Below, in pieces: positions 1 to 8,818 of a stretch of 64,000 nt of DNA; the stretch's first letter is position 1; each line of letters begins with the position of its first letter. Position numbers and translations under genes: made by a program. The stretch is from Roseicyclus sediminis (GTDB lineage: Bacteria > Pseudomonadota > Alphaproteobacteria > Rhodobacterales > Rhodobacteraceae). The stretch covers positions 31,533 to 95,532 of the forward strand of contig NZ_JAOPHT010000015.1 in the NCBI RefSeq assembly GCF_025515305.1, read 5' to 3'. The notes under the pieces are model-generated. The model ran no database searches, was not told where the DNA came from, and saw only the letters and a list, made by a program, of their open reading frames with translations.

Positions 1-1
1 C

Positions 2-841
2 GATGTTCTGGTTCCCTGCATCGCCGACCGGATCGATGCCGGAATGCTCGGGCAGGCGGGCGAGAAGCTGAAGCTGATCGCCAATTACGGCGCTGGCGTG
101 GACCATATCGACGTGGCGACCGCCCGGCAGCGGGGCATCCTCGTGTCTAATACGCCGGGGGTGATGACGGACGATACCGCCGACATGGTGATGGCGCTGA
201 TCCTGAGCGTCCTGCGCCGCGTGCCCGAGGGCATGGCCGTGATGCAGGAGGGGAACTGGAAAGGCTGGGCGCCCACCGCCTTCATGGGCGGGCGTGTCGG
301 CGGCAAGCGGCTGGGCATCCTCGGGATGGGTCGGATCGGGCAGGCGGTGGCGCGCCGCGCGCAGGCCTTCGGGATGCAGGTCCACTACCACAACCGCCGC
401 CGGCTCCATGCCGACATCGAGACCGCGCTCGAGGCGACCTACTGGGAAAGCCTCGACCAGATGATCGCGCGGATGGACGTTGTGTCCGTGAACTGCCCGC
501 ACACGCCCTCGACCTTCCACCTGATGAACGCGCGGCGTCTGAAACTGATGAAGCCGCAGGCGGTGATCGTGAATACCTCGCGGGGCGAGGTGATCGACGA
601 GAACGCGCTGACCCGGATGCTGCGCAGCGGGGAGATCGCAGGTGCGGGCCTCGACGTCTTCGAGAAGGGCCGCGAGGTGAACCCGCGCCTGCGCGAGTTG
701 TCGAACGTCGTCCTTCTGCCGCACATGGGCTCGGCCACGCGGGAGGGGCGGGCCGAGATGGGCGAGAAGGTCATCATCAACATCAAGACCTTCGCCGACG
801 GCCACCGGCCGCCGGACATGGTCGTGCCGTCGATGCTGTGA
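2..841 (+). CDS. D-isomer-specific 2-hydroxyacid dehydrogenase (5' end outside window)
   Basis: NAD(P)-dependent dehydrogenase of the 2-hydroxyacid (glyoxylate/phosphoglycerate-like) family, which reduces 2-oxoacids in the cytoplasm. The open frame runs in from the window edge, so the true start is upstream; 279 residues are visible. They include the nucleotide-binding motif GMGRIG (about base 323) and the catalytic triad contexts NTSRGEVIDE (Arg), GLDVFE (Glu) and LLPHMGSAT (His). The family is usually 310-330 residues, so only about 40-50 are missing. Exact substrate (glyoxylate, hydroxypyruvate or other) cannot be told from sequence alone. The gene is separated by 200 bases from the next one, with no clear terminator. 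Confidence 0.93.
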   Translation, partial: DVLVPCIADRIDAGMLGQAGEKLKLIANYGAGVDHIDVATARQRGILVSNTPGVMTDDTADMVMALILSVLRRVPEGMAVMQEGNWKGWAPTAFMGGRVGGKRLGILGMGRIGQAVARRAQAFGMQVHYHNRRRLHADIETALEATYWESLDQMIARMDVVSVNCPHTPSTFHLMNARRLKLMKPQAVIVNTSRGEVIDENALTRMLRSGEIAGAGLDVFEKGREVNPRLRELSNVVLLPHMGSATREGRAEMGEKVIINIKTFADGHRPPDMVVPSML

Positions 842-1041
842 GCGATCGGCCGGGTGGCCATCGACGCGCGGTCTGGCCATGGGCAAACTGGGCCTCGCGC
901 TTTGGTGGGGTTCCCGGGCCTGGCCTCGTGCAATAGGCGTGGGCTCATGCGAGCCATGGGACAACCGCTCCGAATCTCAAGGGTCGGTTTCGTAAATCCG
1001 ATAGCTCGCCCGCCCCGGACAGATCCTGAGGAGTAAGACTC

Positions 1042-1980
1042 ATGCGCATGGCATTCACGCTCGACGATCTTCCGGTCTATCCGCATCTGGCATTGCCGGA
1101 CGGACACACGCCGGTGTCGGTCGCGGCCCGGATCATCGACGCGCTGGATCGCAACGGCGTGTCGGGTGTCTTTGCCCTTGCCAATTCGTGGCCGCTCGAC
1201 ACGGATCCCGAGCTTGCACGTATCCTGGACGACTGGGTGGCGGCAGGCCATCACGTGGGCAACCACACGCATTCCCATCCCTTGCTGAACGACGTATCGG
1301 CCGAGGAATTCAACCACGATGTGTCTGTCGCCGATGCACTGCTTGAGCGTTGGACGTGCAAGGCCCCTTTGCGCGTTTTTCGACATCCGCTCGAACTGTG
1401 GGGCAATACGGAGGACAAGCGCGTTCGAGTGAATGCGCATCTGGAGGCGCTCGACTATCACTGTGCCGGCGTCACGAGTTGGTTCTATGAATGGGAATGG
1501 GACCGGGCTTGGCGGCATCTGCTCCAAACAGGACGCGCCGACGAGGCCGAGGCTCTGAAGTCGGAGTTCGTGGATTATGTGGCGGCCCAGGTCGCGCATG
1601 ATGCGGCGACCTGCAAGACGGTCTTCGGGCATGATTTGGTCGCTATCGGCCTCATTCACCCGGTCGCCTTCTTCACCGAGGTTGCAGACAAGTTCTTCGA
1701 AAGGCTCTTCGCAGAGGGTGTCTCGTTCGTTCCGCTTGCCGAAGCTCTGCAAGATCCGGCGTATGCGCAATCTGGAACGTCCGTGTCCGATGCCTTCCTT
1801 GTCTACCAGAACAAGGTTGCGCTCGCGGAAGGTCGCCATCTGGACGCGGTTCCGCCGACGCACAAGGCGTGCCTCGAGAGGGTCTTCGAATTGGCGACGC
1901 CGCTTCGACCCCCGCGGCGCGGGATCCTGGTTCAGAATATGCGCCCGTGGCCGAATGGCTGGGAAGGGTCGCGCCCCTGA
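1042..1980 (+). CDS. Polysaccharide deacetylase family (NodB-like) protein
   Basis: Probable metal-dependent carbohydrate esterase/amidohydrolase of the NodB homology family, 312 residues. TLDDLP (6-11) supplies the Asp pair of motif 1 and GNHTHSH (73-79) is the metal-binding HxxxH motif 2. FRHPLELWG (about 113) sits where the R-x-P motif is expected. No signal peptide is visible, so it is probably cytoplasmic, unlike chitin or peptidoglycan deacetylases; the substrate could be a small acylated sugar or a cyclic imide/amide. The start is fixed by TGAGGAG eight bases upstream. Codon use looks more relaxed (more A/T-ending codons) than its neighbours, which hints at acquisition but is not proof. 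Confidence 0.85.
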   Translation: MRMAFTLDDLPVYPHLALPDGHTPVSVAARIIDALDRNGVSGVFALANSWPLDTDPELARILDDWVAAGHHVGNHTHSHPLLNDVSAEEFNHDVSVADALLERWTCKAPLRVFRHPLELWGNTEDKRVRVNAHLEALDYHCAGVTSWFYEWEWDRAWRHLLQTGRADEAEALKSEFVDYVAAQVAHDAATCKTVFGHDLVAIGLIHPVAFFTEVADKFFERLFAEGVSFVPLAEALQDPAYAQSGTSVSDAFLVYQNKVALAEGRHLDAVPPTHKACLERVFELATPLRPPRRGILVQNMRPWPNGWEGSRP

Positions 1981-2094
1981 TGTTCATGGCGTGTCGCTTT
2001 CGGCGCGGAATCGGTCGATTGGGCGAGGCGGGCGGGCGCGCGCTCGGGCAGGTAGGATGAGACGTCAGAATCCCCCTTCGGAGCGCTCCGCGAA

Positions 2095-4596
2095 ATGAAG
2101 ACCCATGTGAAAGCCCTCGTCGTCGGCGGCGGCGCCGTCGGCACCTCGATCGCCTATCACCTCGCCCGCGCGGGGTGGGAGGACGTGATGCTGCTGGAAC
2201 GCGACGAGCTGACGAGCGGCTCGACCTGGCACGCCGCGGGCCTCCTGCCGCTATTCAACATGGGCTACGCGACCAGCCACATCCACGACTACTCCGTGAA
2301 GTTCTACAAGACGCTGGAGGAGGAGACGGGCCTCAATGCCGGCTTCTACGTCGTTGGCAACCTGCGCATGGCGCAGACCGATGCCCGCATGGACGAATAC
2401 ATGCTCTATGCCTCGACCGCCGAAACGGTCGGGATCCCCTACGAGTGGCTGACGCCGGACGAGATCAAGGCGCGCTGGCCCTTGGTGCGGACCGAGGATC
2501 TGAAGGGCGCGATCTACCACCCCACAGACGGCTACATCAATCCGGCGGACGTGACCCAGGCGATGGCCAAGGGCGCGCGGCAGCGGGGCGTCGCGATCGA
2601 GCGGAAATGGCAGGTCGACGGCTACGAATGGACGGGTTCGGACTGGCGCGTGACCTGCACGAAGATGGTGGAGAAGGGCGGCAACCTTGTCCCCTCCGAC
2701 GAGAAGGTGGTCGTCACCGCCGAACATGTGGTGACCGCGACCGGCAACCACGCGCAGCGGACCGCCCGGCTTCTCGGCATCAAGATCCCCGCGATCCCGG
2801 TCGAGCACCAGTACATCGTGACGGAGCCTGACCCGACTCTCGTCGAATGGCGCAAGACGAACCCCGAGCATCCCGTGCTCCGCGATGCCGACGCCAAGTG
2901 GTATGTGCGCGAGGAACGCGGCGGCTGGATCCTCGGCCCCTACGAGCGGAACGCGCCCGCGCGGTTCCTCTACGACGTGCCCGAGAGCTTCCGCGCGGAT
3001 CTCTTCCCGCTCGATCTCGAGCGGATCGAGGAGGAATACATGTCGATGATCCACCGCATTCCGTCTTCGGAAACGGTGGGCCTCAAGGACGATTACAACG
3101 GTCCGATCTGCTATACGCCCGACGGCAACCCGCTGGTCGGTCCCGCGCCGGGCCTGCGCAACATGTGGCTGGCCGAAGGCTTCTCCTTCGGGATCACGGC
3201 AGCGGGCGGCACGGGCTACTACCTCGCGCAGATGATGGTCGAAGGCGAGGCAGAGATCGACATGGCTGCCCTCGACCCCAAGCGCTACGGCGACTGGATG
3301 ACGACCGAGTATGCCGCGCGCAAGAACGAGGAATGCTACGAGCACGTCTTCATCCTGCACCACCCCGACGAGGAGCGGGAGGCCTGCCGCCCGCTGCGCA
3401 CGGCGCCCGTCTACGACCGCCAGAAGGCGCTGGGCGCGCAGTTCGGGCAGGTGAACGGCTGGGAACGGCCCAATTACTATGGCCCCAAGGACGCGCCCGG
3501 GAGTTTCGACCATGACGCGCGCAGCTTCCGGCGCGGCGGATGGTGGGAATACGCGAAGGCCGAGGCCGAGGCGATCCGCACCGGCGCGGGCCTGATTGAC
3601 GCGACCGCCTTCACCAAGCACCTGGTGCGCGGCCCCGGCGCGACGGAGTTCCTCGACCGCTTCACCTGCAACAAGCTGCCGAAGGTCGGGCGCATCAACC
3701 TGACCTATGCCCTGACCGAGACGGGCACGACGCGGACGGAATACACGATCGTGCGGCTGGGCGAGCACGAGTACTACCTTGTCTCCGCCGGGGCATGGAC
3801 GGCCTACGATGCCGACTACCTCAGGAAATCGGGCGAGGATTTCATGGGCGCGGGCGGCGGCTGGGTCGATATCCACGACGTCACCACGCAATGGGGCGTC
3901 TTCGCCATCGCCGGTCCGAAATCACGCGACATCCTGAAGGAGATCGTGAAGGACGCGGACCCCGACACGGTGCTGGGCAACAAGCGGTTCCCCTGGCTCT
4001 CGATGCGCGAGATCGAGTTGGGCATGTGCCCTGTGCGCGCGATCCGCGTGGCCTACACGGGCGAGCTGGGATGGGAACTCCACCACCCGATCGAGATGCA
4101 GACCTACCTCTGGGACCAGTTGATGGCGGCGGGCGGGAAGCACGGGCTGAAACTCGTGGGCGCGCGGGCGCAGAACTGGCTCCGGCAGGAGAAATCCTAT
4201 CGCGCCTTCGGCACCGAGCTTGGCCGGGACGCCACGCCGCTCGAGGCCGGGCTCGACCGTTTCGTCGATCTCGACAAGGACTTCACCGGCAAGGCGGCGA
4301 TGCTGGAAACGGGCATCCGCGCGAAATGCGTGACCGTCCTCATCGACGGTCCGGCGGACGCCGACCCCTGGGGCCGCGAGGCGCTTTTGCACGACGGCGC
4401 GAAGATCGGCCGGCTGACCTCGGGCGGCTACTCGGTCCATTTCGGCAAGCAGATCGGCATGGGCTATGTGCGGCCAGACCTCGCCGAGGTTGGCACGAAG
4501 CTGAAGGTTCGGATGTTCTGTGAGCTCTGGGATGCCGAGGTCGTGGAGGACAGCCCCTACGATCCGGCGAACGCGGTCATCCGGCTCGACGGATGA
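2095..4596 (+). CDS. Dimethylglycine/sarcosine dehydrogenase-like flavoprotein with GcvT domain
   Basis: Large FAD enzyme (833 residues) that probably demethylates an N-methylated glycine or related amine and passes the one-carbon unit to tetrahydrofolate. The N-terminal DAO domain has the dinucleotide-binding GGGAVG (11-16) and STWHAAG (43-49); the His in that motif is the residue that carries covalent FAD in dimethylglycine dehydrogenase. A central FAO-type domain is followed, from about residue 440, by a C-terminal GcvT/aminomethyltransferase fold. Rhodobacteraceae carry many such paralogs for betaine, DMG and sarcosine use, so the exact substrate is uncertain. GGAG lies 11 bases before the start. 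Its stop overlaps the next ATG (ATGA). Confidence 0.9.
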   Translation: MKTHVKALVVGGGAVGTSIAYHLARAGWEDVMLLERDELTSGSTWHAAGLLPLFNMGYATSHIHDYSVKFYKTLEEETGLNAGFYVVGNLRMAQTDARMDEYMLYASTAETVGIPYEWLTPDEIKARWPLVRTEDLKGAIYHPTDGYINPADVTQAMAKGARQRGVAIERKWQVDGYEWTGSDWRVTCTKMVEKGGNLVPSDEKVVVTAEHVVTATGNHAQRTARLLGIKIPAIPVEHQYIVTEPDPTLVEWRKTNPEHPVLRDADAKWYVREERGGWILGPYERNAPARFLYDVPESFRADLFPLDLERIEEEYMSMIHRIPSSETVGLKDDYNGPICYTPDGNPLVGPAPGLRNMWLAEGFSFGITAAGGTGYYLAQMMVEGEAEIDMAALDPKRYGDWMTTEYAARKNEECYEHVFILHHPDEEREACRPLRTAPVYDRQKALGAQFGQVNGWERPNYYGPKDAPGSFDHDARSFRRGGWWEYAKAEAEAIRTGAGLIDATAFTKHLVRGPGATEFLDRFTCNKLPKVGRINLTYALTETGTTRTEYTIVRLGEHEYYLVSAGAWTAYDADYLRKSGEDFMGAGGGWVDIHDVTTQWGVFAIAGPKSRDILKEIVKDADPDTVLGNKRFPWLSMREIELGMCPVRAIRVAYTGELGWELHHPIEMQTYLWDQLMAAGGKHGLKLVGARAQNWLRQEKSYRAFGTELGRDATPLEAGLDRFVDLDKDFTGKAAMLETGIRAKCVTVLIDGPADADPWGREALLHDGAKIGRLTSGGYSVHFGKQIGMGYVRPDLAEVGTKLKVRMFCELWDAEVVEDSPYDPANAVIRLDG

Positions 4597-4985
4597 ACGT
4601 GCTGGCCGGATACCTCGGCACGGCTGGTTTCGCGTGGCTTGTCCTGTTCCAGCTGGGGCTCGCGGCCGGTCTCTCCTACGGGCACATGGCCTGGGGCGGG
4701 ACACAGCGTGTTCTTCCCGGGCGGCTGAGGCTGGCAAGCCTCGCCTCGGCGGCCTTTGCGATGCTCGGCCTCGTCACCGTCGCGCAGGCGGCCGGTTTCA
4801 TCGCCGGCCCCCTTCCGGGGATCATGCTCCGCCCGCTTCTCGGCGTCTTCGCCGCCCTTTTCGCGCTGAGCGTTGTCGGAAACGCAGCCAGCAAGAGCCG
4901 GGCCGAGCGGCTGCATGGCGTGCCGCTCGCCCTGGTCCTCGCGGTTTCCTCCGGTCTTCTTGCCATCACGGGCGGTGCGGGCTGA
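4593..4985 (+). CDS. Small four-helix integral membrane protein of unknown function
   Basis: 130-residue hydrophobic protein, translationally coupled to the preceding dehydrogenase gene by an ATGA overlap. Four membrane segments can be read at roughly residues 8-28, 46-68, 73-92 and 106-126, with a short basic loop (SKSRAERLHG) before the last one. No family motif recognised. Coupling to a one-carbon flavoenzyme might point to a linked role, for example in transport or envelope retention, but this is inference only. It converges on the DHFR-like gene 4 bases downstream. Confidence 0.75.
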   Translation: MNVLAGYLGTAGFAWLVLFQLGLAAGLSYGHMAWGGTQRVLPGRLRLASLASAAFAMLGLVTVAQAAGFIAGPLPGIMLRPLLGVFAALFALSVVGNAASKSRAERLHGVPLALVLAVSSGLLAITGGAG

Positions 4986-4988
4986 GCC

Positions 4989-5522
4989 TCAGGTGAGGAC
5001 GTCGAACTCCTGGTAGAGGAGGCCGCCACCGTGGTCGACCTGCCCCGTCATCCTCAGCGCGGGCCGTGGCCCGTCTCCGGCGAAAAGCGGCGTTCCGCCG
5101 CCAAGCAGGATCGGCGCGCGTTTCAGCCGGAGCCGGTCGATCGCCCCCATCGCCAGAAGCGAGGCGGCCAGCACGCCGCCGCCGCAGAGGTAGACCGGCC
5201 CCCCGGCCTCGTCCCGCAGGCGCCCGAGGCGGCCCGGATCGAGCGATGGCCAGCGTTCGACCGAGGCGTCGCCGGGCAGCTCGAGACCCGAGGACACGAC
5301 CACGGAACGCATGTGCGGATAGGGGTTCGCGCCGGGCGGCAACCCGTAGCGGTAGCCGAACTCGTAGGTGGACCGCCCCATCAGGGCGACCGTGTAATCC
5401 GCGAGCCGGGCGCGGTAGTCGGCGACGATGGCGCCGTCATGGGGAAAGGCCTCGACCGCGCCGCCTGGGGCAGCGATGAAGCCGTCGGCGGAAACCGCCA
5501 CGTCATAGATGATCGGGTGCAT
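4989..5522 (-). CDS. Dihydrofolate reductase-like (RibD C-terminal domain) protein
   Basis: 177-residue protein of the RibD-C/DHFR-like superfamily, predicted NADPH-dependent reductase of unknown substrate. Visible hallmarks are the N-terminal beta strand (YDVAVSADGFIA), the NADPH-contact segment VALMGRSTYEFGY, and the C-terminal stretch VYLCGGGVLAASLL followed by ILLGGGTPLF. Such single-domain proteins are common accessory enzymes in proteobacteria and rarely take part in folate synthesis itself. GGGGAG stands six bases upstream of the ATG. The upstream spacer contains a nested inverted repeat (5543-5586). Confidence 0.87.
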   Translation of the reverse strand: MHPIIYDVAVSADGFIAAPGGAVEAFPHDGAIVADYRARLADYTVALMGRSTYEFGYRYGLPPGANPYPHMRSVVVSSGLELPGDASVERWPSLDPGRLGRLRDEAGGPVYLCGGGVLAASLLAMGAIDRLRLKRAPILLGGGTPLFAGDGPRPALRMTGQVDHGGGLLYQEFDVLT

Positions 5523-5542
5523 GGAGTGCTCCCCTGCAAGAT

Positions 5543-5586
5543 GGTCTGAAGACCCCGTTGTCGGGGCGGGTGTGTCGGATCAGACC
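5543..5586. repeat. Nested inverted repeat upstream of the DHFR-like gene
   Basis: Outer arms GGTCTGA (5543-5549) and TCAGACC (5580-5586) enclose an inner perfect hairpin CCCCG-TTGT-CGGGG (5553-5566). It lies between the patatin stop and the DHFR-like start, both on the minus strand. It could be a terminator remnant or an operator; no T-run follows on either strand. Confidence 0.5.
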
Positions 5587-5676
5587 GTCTTGATCACTGT
5601 CAGGGCACTCCTGTATCGCGGGTTCGGATCTACCGGCGCCCGGACGCCATGGCAAGTCATTCGCGGGGCCGTCCCC

Positions 5677-7497
5677 TCACGCCTTCAGTCCCGCCGCATC
5701 GGCCAGCGCGCGCATGGCCGGGTCATCCGAACCGCCCAGATCACCGAACACATCGGCCGCGTGCCTGTAGGCCAGTTCGTGAAACAGCTTGTGCTTGTTC
5801 CAGGCGAGGAAACCCGCACCGCTCAGGCCGGGCGGGCGGAGCATCAGGTCGGTCGGCTGCAGCGCCTTGAGCATGTCCGACTGCCCGACGAGAAGCGAGC
5901 GCATCACCGTCGAGATCAGTCCCGGCGCCCTTGGCGCGCCCTTTCCGAAGGGCATGACCGACCGCTTCAGAAGCTCCGCGCGCCCCGGCAGGCTTGCGTA
6001 ATCCACGCTGTAGCGTTGCCCGCCGGTCTTCTGCACGTTGACGATGACGTTCGGCCCCGACTTCAGCCGGTGCATGGTGCGGAACGGCATGTTGTCGATG
6101 CAGCCGCCATCGACCAGCATCTGCCCCTCCGAGGTGTAGAAGGCCGGCAGGATGCCGGGGATCGCGGAGGACGCGCGCACCGCCTCCCAGAGGGGGCCGC
6201 GCCGGATCTCGATCATGTCCATCGCCGACAGGTCCGCCGCCACGGCATAGAACGGCAGCCAGAGATCCTCGATCGGGGTCTCGCCGTAGTGCTTGTGCAG
6301 CGCGGCATCGAGAACCTTGTGATCGAGGAAGCCGTATTTCGGCACGGTGACCCGCCGCATCGCGCCCGAGCGCACGAAGATGTCCTCGACCCGTGGTCCG
6401 ATCTCCTCGGCCGGGACGCCGAGCGCGATCGCGCCGGCCATGGCCGAGCCCACCGAGGTGCCGCCGACGATGTCGATGGGGATGCCGCGCTCGGCCATCG
6501 CGCGCCAGACGCCCACATGGGCCACGCCGAAGGCCCCGCCGCCCGACATCACCATGCCCACCGCGTGGCCTGCCAGGAACCGCCCGAGCCGGGCCATATC
6601 GGCCCCGTCCGTCGTCAGGGCGACGTGGTGGTGCATGAAGACCGGACGCGAGGTCAGCCAGTGCGCTGTGCCGGGCGCCTTCTGCATCCGGTGCGGATGG
6701 ATCAGGACGAGCCGCCGCTGCGCCTCGGGAATGAGGTCGAGCGCGAAGGCCTCGATCTCCGAAGGCGGTGCGGGCCGCAGCGCCTGGGCCACGAACACCA
6801 CGTGGTCGGCCTGCCTGACGGCGGCCTTCGACCACGCGGTCGCCTCGGTCCCGGCAACGAACAGGACCCGGCCGCCGCGCCGCTCCTGCGCGTTCAGCCA
6901 GGTCATGGCCTCGGGGCTCGCGGGCTCCGCCGCAGTCCCGAGCGCCTCCCGGAAACCGGCCTCGGTGACGGTGCGAACGGCGCCATGGGCCTGCATCGCG
7001 GCGGTCAGTTCGGGCACGAAGCGTTCCGGAAGCGGCGCGCCGGCCGATGGGACGATGCATATGGTTCTTGCCGGGGGGCGCGACGGGTCGGGCACCACGC
7101 GGGCGGAGGTTCGCGCCAGCCGTCCGGCAAGCTCCGAGGCGATGGCCTGTTGCAGGCCGGGCGTCGCTTCGCAGAGCTGATCGTAGGCCTCGCGGTCGAT
7201 GCGAAGAACAACGGAGTCGCGGGCCGCGACCACATCGGCGGTGCGGGTTCCCCCGGCGAGAAACGCGATCTCGCCGATCACGCCGCCCGCGGCGATCTCG
7301 GCCAGTTCCACCCCGTCGCGGCGGACCTCGAAGCGCCCCGTCTCGACGAGGTACATTTCGCCCGCCGGGCTGCCTGCCTCGATCAGTCGTGAGCCGCGCG
7401 GCACGGTCTCGCGCCCGAGGCGCTCGAGTGCCGGCCCCTCCAGCAGGGCAAACAGCCCCTCCGGCGTTCCGTCCGTTCCGGCCCCCTGGTCGCGCAT
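5677..7497 (-). CDS. Patatin-like phospholipase with N-terminal cyclic-nucleotide-binding domain
   Basis: 606-residue protein resembling neuropathy-target-esterase/RssA-type hydrolases. The N-terminal ~130 residues form a CAP-ED (cNMP) domain, with the phosphate-binding-cassette-like segment GGVIGEIAFLAGGTRTADV. The patatin domain has the oxyanion-hole motif GGGAFGVAHVGV, the nucleophile elbow GGTSVGS (Ser) and the catalytic Asp in VDGGCIDN. It would hydrolyse phospholipids or lysophospholipids, probably at the inner membrane, perhaps gated by a cyclic nucleotide. The start is set at the ATG preceded by AAAGAGG; upstream in-frame codons would overlap the methyltransferase gene. Confidence 0.9.
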   Translation of the reverse strand: MRDQGAGTDGTPEGLFALLEGPALERLGRETVPRGSRLIEAGSPAGEMYLVETGRFEVRRDGVELAEIAAGGVIGEIAFLAGGTRTADVVAARDSVVLRIDREAYDQLCEATPGLQQAIASELAGRLARTSARVVPDPSRPPARTICIVPSAGAPLPERFVPELTAAMQAHGAVRTVTEAGFREALGTAAEPASPEAMTWLNAQERRGGRVLFVAGTEATAWSKAAVRQADHVVFVAQALRPAPPSEIEAFALDLIPEAQRRLVLIHPHRMQKAPGTAHWLTSRPVFMHHHVALTTDGADMARLGRFLAGHAVGMVMSGGGAFGVAHVGVWRAMAERGIPIDIVGGTSVGSAMAGAIALGVPAEEIGPRVEDIFVRSGAMRRVTVPKYGFLDHKVLDAALHKHYGETPIEDLWLPFYAVAADLSAMDMIEIRRGPLWEAVRASSAIPGILPAFYTSEGQMLVDGGCIDNMPFRTMHRLKSGPNVIVNVQKTGGQRYSVDYASLPGRAELLKRSVMPFGKGAPRAPGLISTVMRSLLVGQSDMLKALQPTDLMLRPPGLSGAGFLAWNKHKLFHELAYRHAADVFGDLGGSDDPAMRALADAAGLKA

Positions 7498-7619
7498 GCG
7501 CAGCCTCTTTCGTCCCTGTCGTCCGCGTCCGGGGACAATAGGAGGAGAATGCGGCCACTGCCAACCCGGCTTGCGCGGCGCGCGGGCCATCGCGTCGCCG
7601 TTGTCCGCGGCGCCCCGGC

Positions 7620-8249
7620 TCAGTCCTTCGCGAAGGCCAGAAGAAGGTTGTTGGCGGGCATCCGCACGGTCTCGACATGGCACAGACCGGCGGCCACGGC
7701 GCGCGCGACGACGTCGATCACATCCTTGTAGCCGATGCGGGGGTCGCGCTCCCTGAGGCTGCGGTGGAACGCGGCGTCGCCTTCGCTCGTGGTTTCGCCG
7801 TCGCGCAGGAACGGCCCGTAGATCACGGCGGTCCCGCCCGGCGCAAGCGCCGCCGCGATCCCGTCGATCGCGGACCAGGCCGCGGCATCCGTCACAAGGT
7901 GCAGGAGGTTGACCAGGACGACGAGATCGGTCGGCGGCTCCTGCTCCGCCCAGCCGGGATTGCTCACATCGACAGGTCGCGGCGGCGCGATGTTCGTCAG
8001 GCCTTCCGCCTCGGTCCAGGCGGCGATCGAGGCACGCTGGCCGGGATCGGGGTCGGTCGGGTGCCAGTCGAGCCCGGGCATGAGCGCGGCGAAACGCACG
8101 ATATGCTCGCCGCTGCCCGACGCGATCTCGAGCGCGCGGCCCCGCTCGGGCGCGAGCTTCAGGACCTCGCGCGCGATCGCCTCGCGGTTGCGCTGCGCCG
8201 CGGGCGCCGAGCGCCGTGCATCGACGCCGGTCTCGCTCGGCCCGGCCAT
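7620..8249 (-). CDS. DUF938 family SAM-dependent methyltransferase
   Basis: 209-residue class I methyltransferase-like protein. It begins with the family's characteristic RNREAIAREVLKLAP and the SAM-binding motif LEIASGSGEHIVRFA, then TDPDP and the segment DLVVLVNLLHLV, as in DUF938 proteins. Substrate unknown. It sits 4 bases after the stop of the secreted-protein gene (8254) on the same strand and 122 bases before the patatin, so the three may be one transcription unit. Confidence 0.88.
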   Translation of the reverse strand: MAGPSETGVDARRSAPAAQRNREAIAREVLKLAPERGRALEIASGSGEHIVRFAALMPGLDWHPTDPDPGQRASIAAWTEAEGLTNIAPPRPVDVSNPGWAEQEPPTDLVVLVNLLHLVTDAAAWSAIDGIAAALAPGGTAVIYGPFLRDGETTSEGDAAFHRSLRERDPRIGYKDVIDVVARAVAAGLCHVETVRMPANNLLLAFAKD

Positions 8250-8253
8250 GGGC

Positions 8254-8712
8254 TTACTGGCTGCTTTCGAGGATGATCGCGAGCGCGCCGGACTCGGCCA
8301 GCCGGTTGCTCAACCACTCGAGCATGCCGCACTCGGCGTATGCCTCCTGGAACTCCGAGGTCGCCATGCCATCGGGCGGATTCAGCCGGATGCCCCCGAG
8401 ATCGCCGGGCGCCGCCGTGGCCTCTGCCACGGTCGTTTCGTAATTCGCCAGAAGCTGCTCCACGCCGTCCGTTCCGGTCTGCGCTTCGACGGCCTGCAGC
8501 AGGCAAGTGCCGCTCTGGCGCATCGTGTCGTCCCAGTCGAGCGACGGCATGTAGCCCGAAAGCGCAGGGATCTGGGCCTCCAGCGCGGCGAAGATCACGC
8601 CGTTCATGCGCTCGTCCAGAACCTCCAGCCGGTCGAGTTGCGACTGGGCCAGCGCCGGGCTGGCCGACAGGGCAAGCACGGCGGCGGCGATGAAGCGGTC
8701 GGGGCGGGGCAT
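8254..8712 (-). CDS. Secreted protein of unknown function
   Basis: 152 residues beginning with a clear Sec signal peptide (RFIAAAVLALSASPALAQ, cleavage after ALAQ). The mature part is acidic and alpha-helical with three cysteines (in GTCLLQA, AECGMLE and nearby), which could form a disulfide in the periplasm. I recognise no family beyond similarity to DUF2059-like helical periplasmic proteins, which is a guess. The start follows CCGAGGACCTC. It is four bases upstream of the DUF938 gene. Confidence 0.75.
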   Translation of the reverse strand: MPRPDRFIAAAVLALSASPALAQSQLDRLEVLDERMNGVIFAALEAQIPALSGYMPSLDWDDTMRQSGTCLLQAVEAQTGTDGVEQLLANYETTVAEATAAPGDLGGIRLNPPDGMATSEFQEAYAECGMLEWLSNRLAESGALAIILESSQ

Positions 8713-8818
8713 GATGAGGTCCTCGGTGGGGTGTTCGGCGCCAATCTCGGGCAAGTCGGCCCCGATGCCAAGCGCATCGGTGCTCGGGGCGTCAGGATGC
8801 CGGAAATCCGCCGGCGGC

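Noticed and set aside
439..1863. A 474-residue minus-strand open frame across the dehydrogenase and deacetylase genes
   Set aside because: Arg/Met-rich low-complexity translation, no family match, conflicts with two well supported genes.
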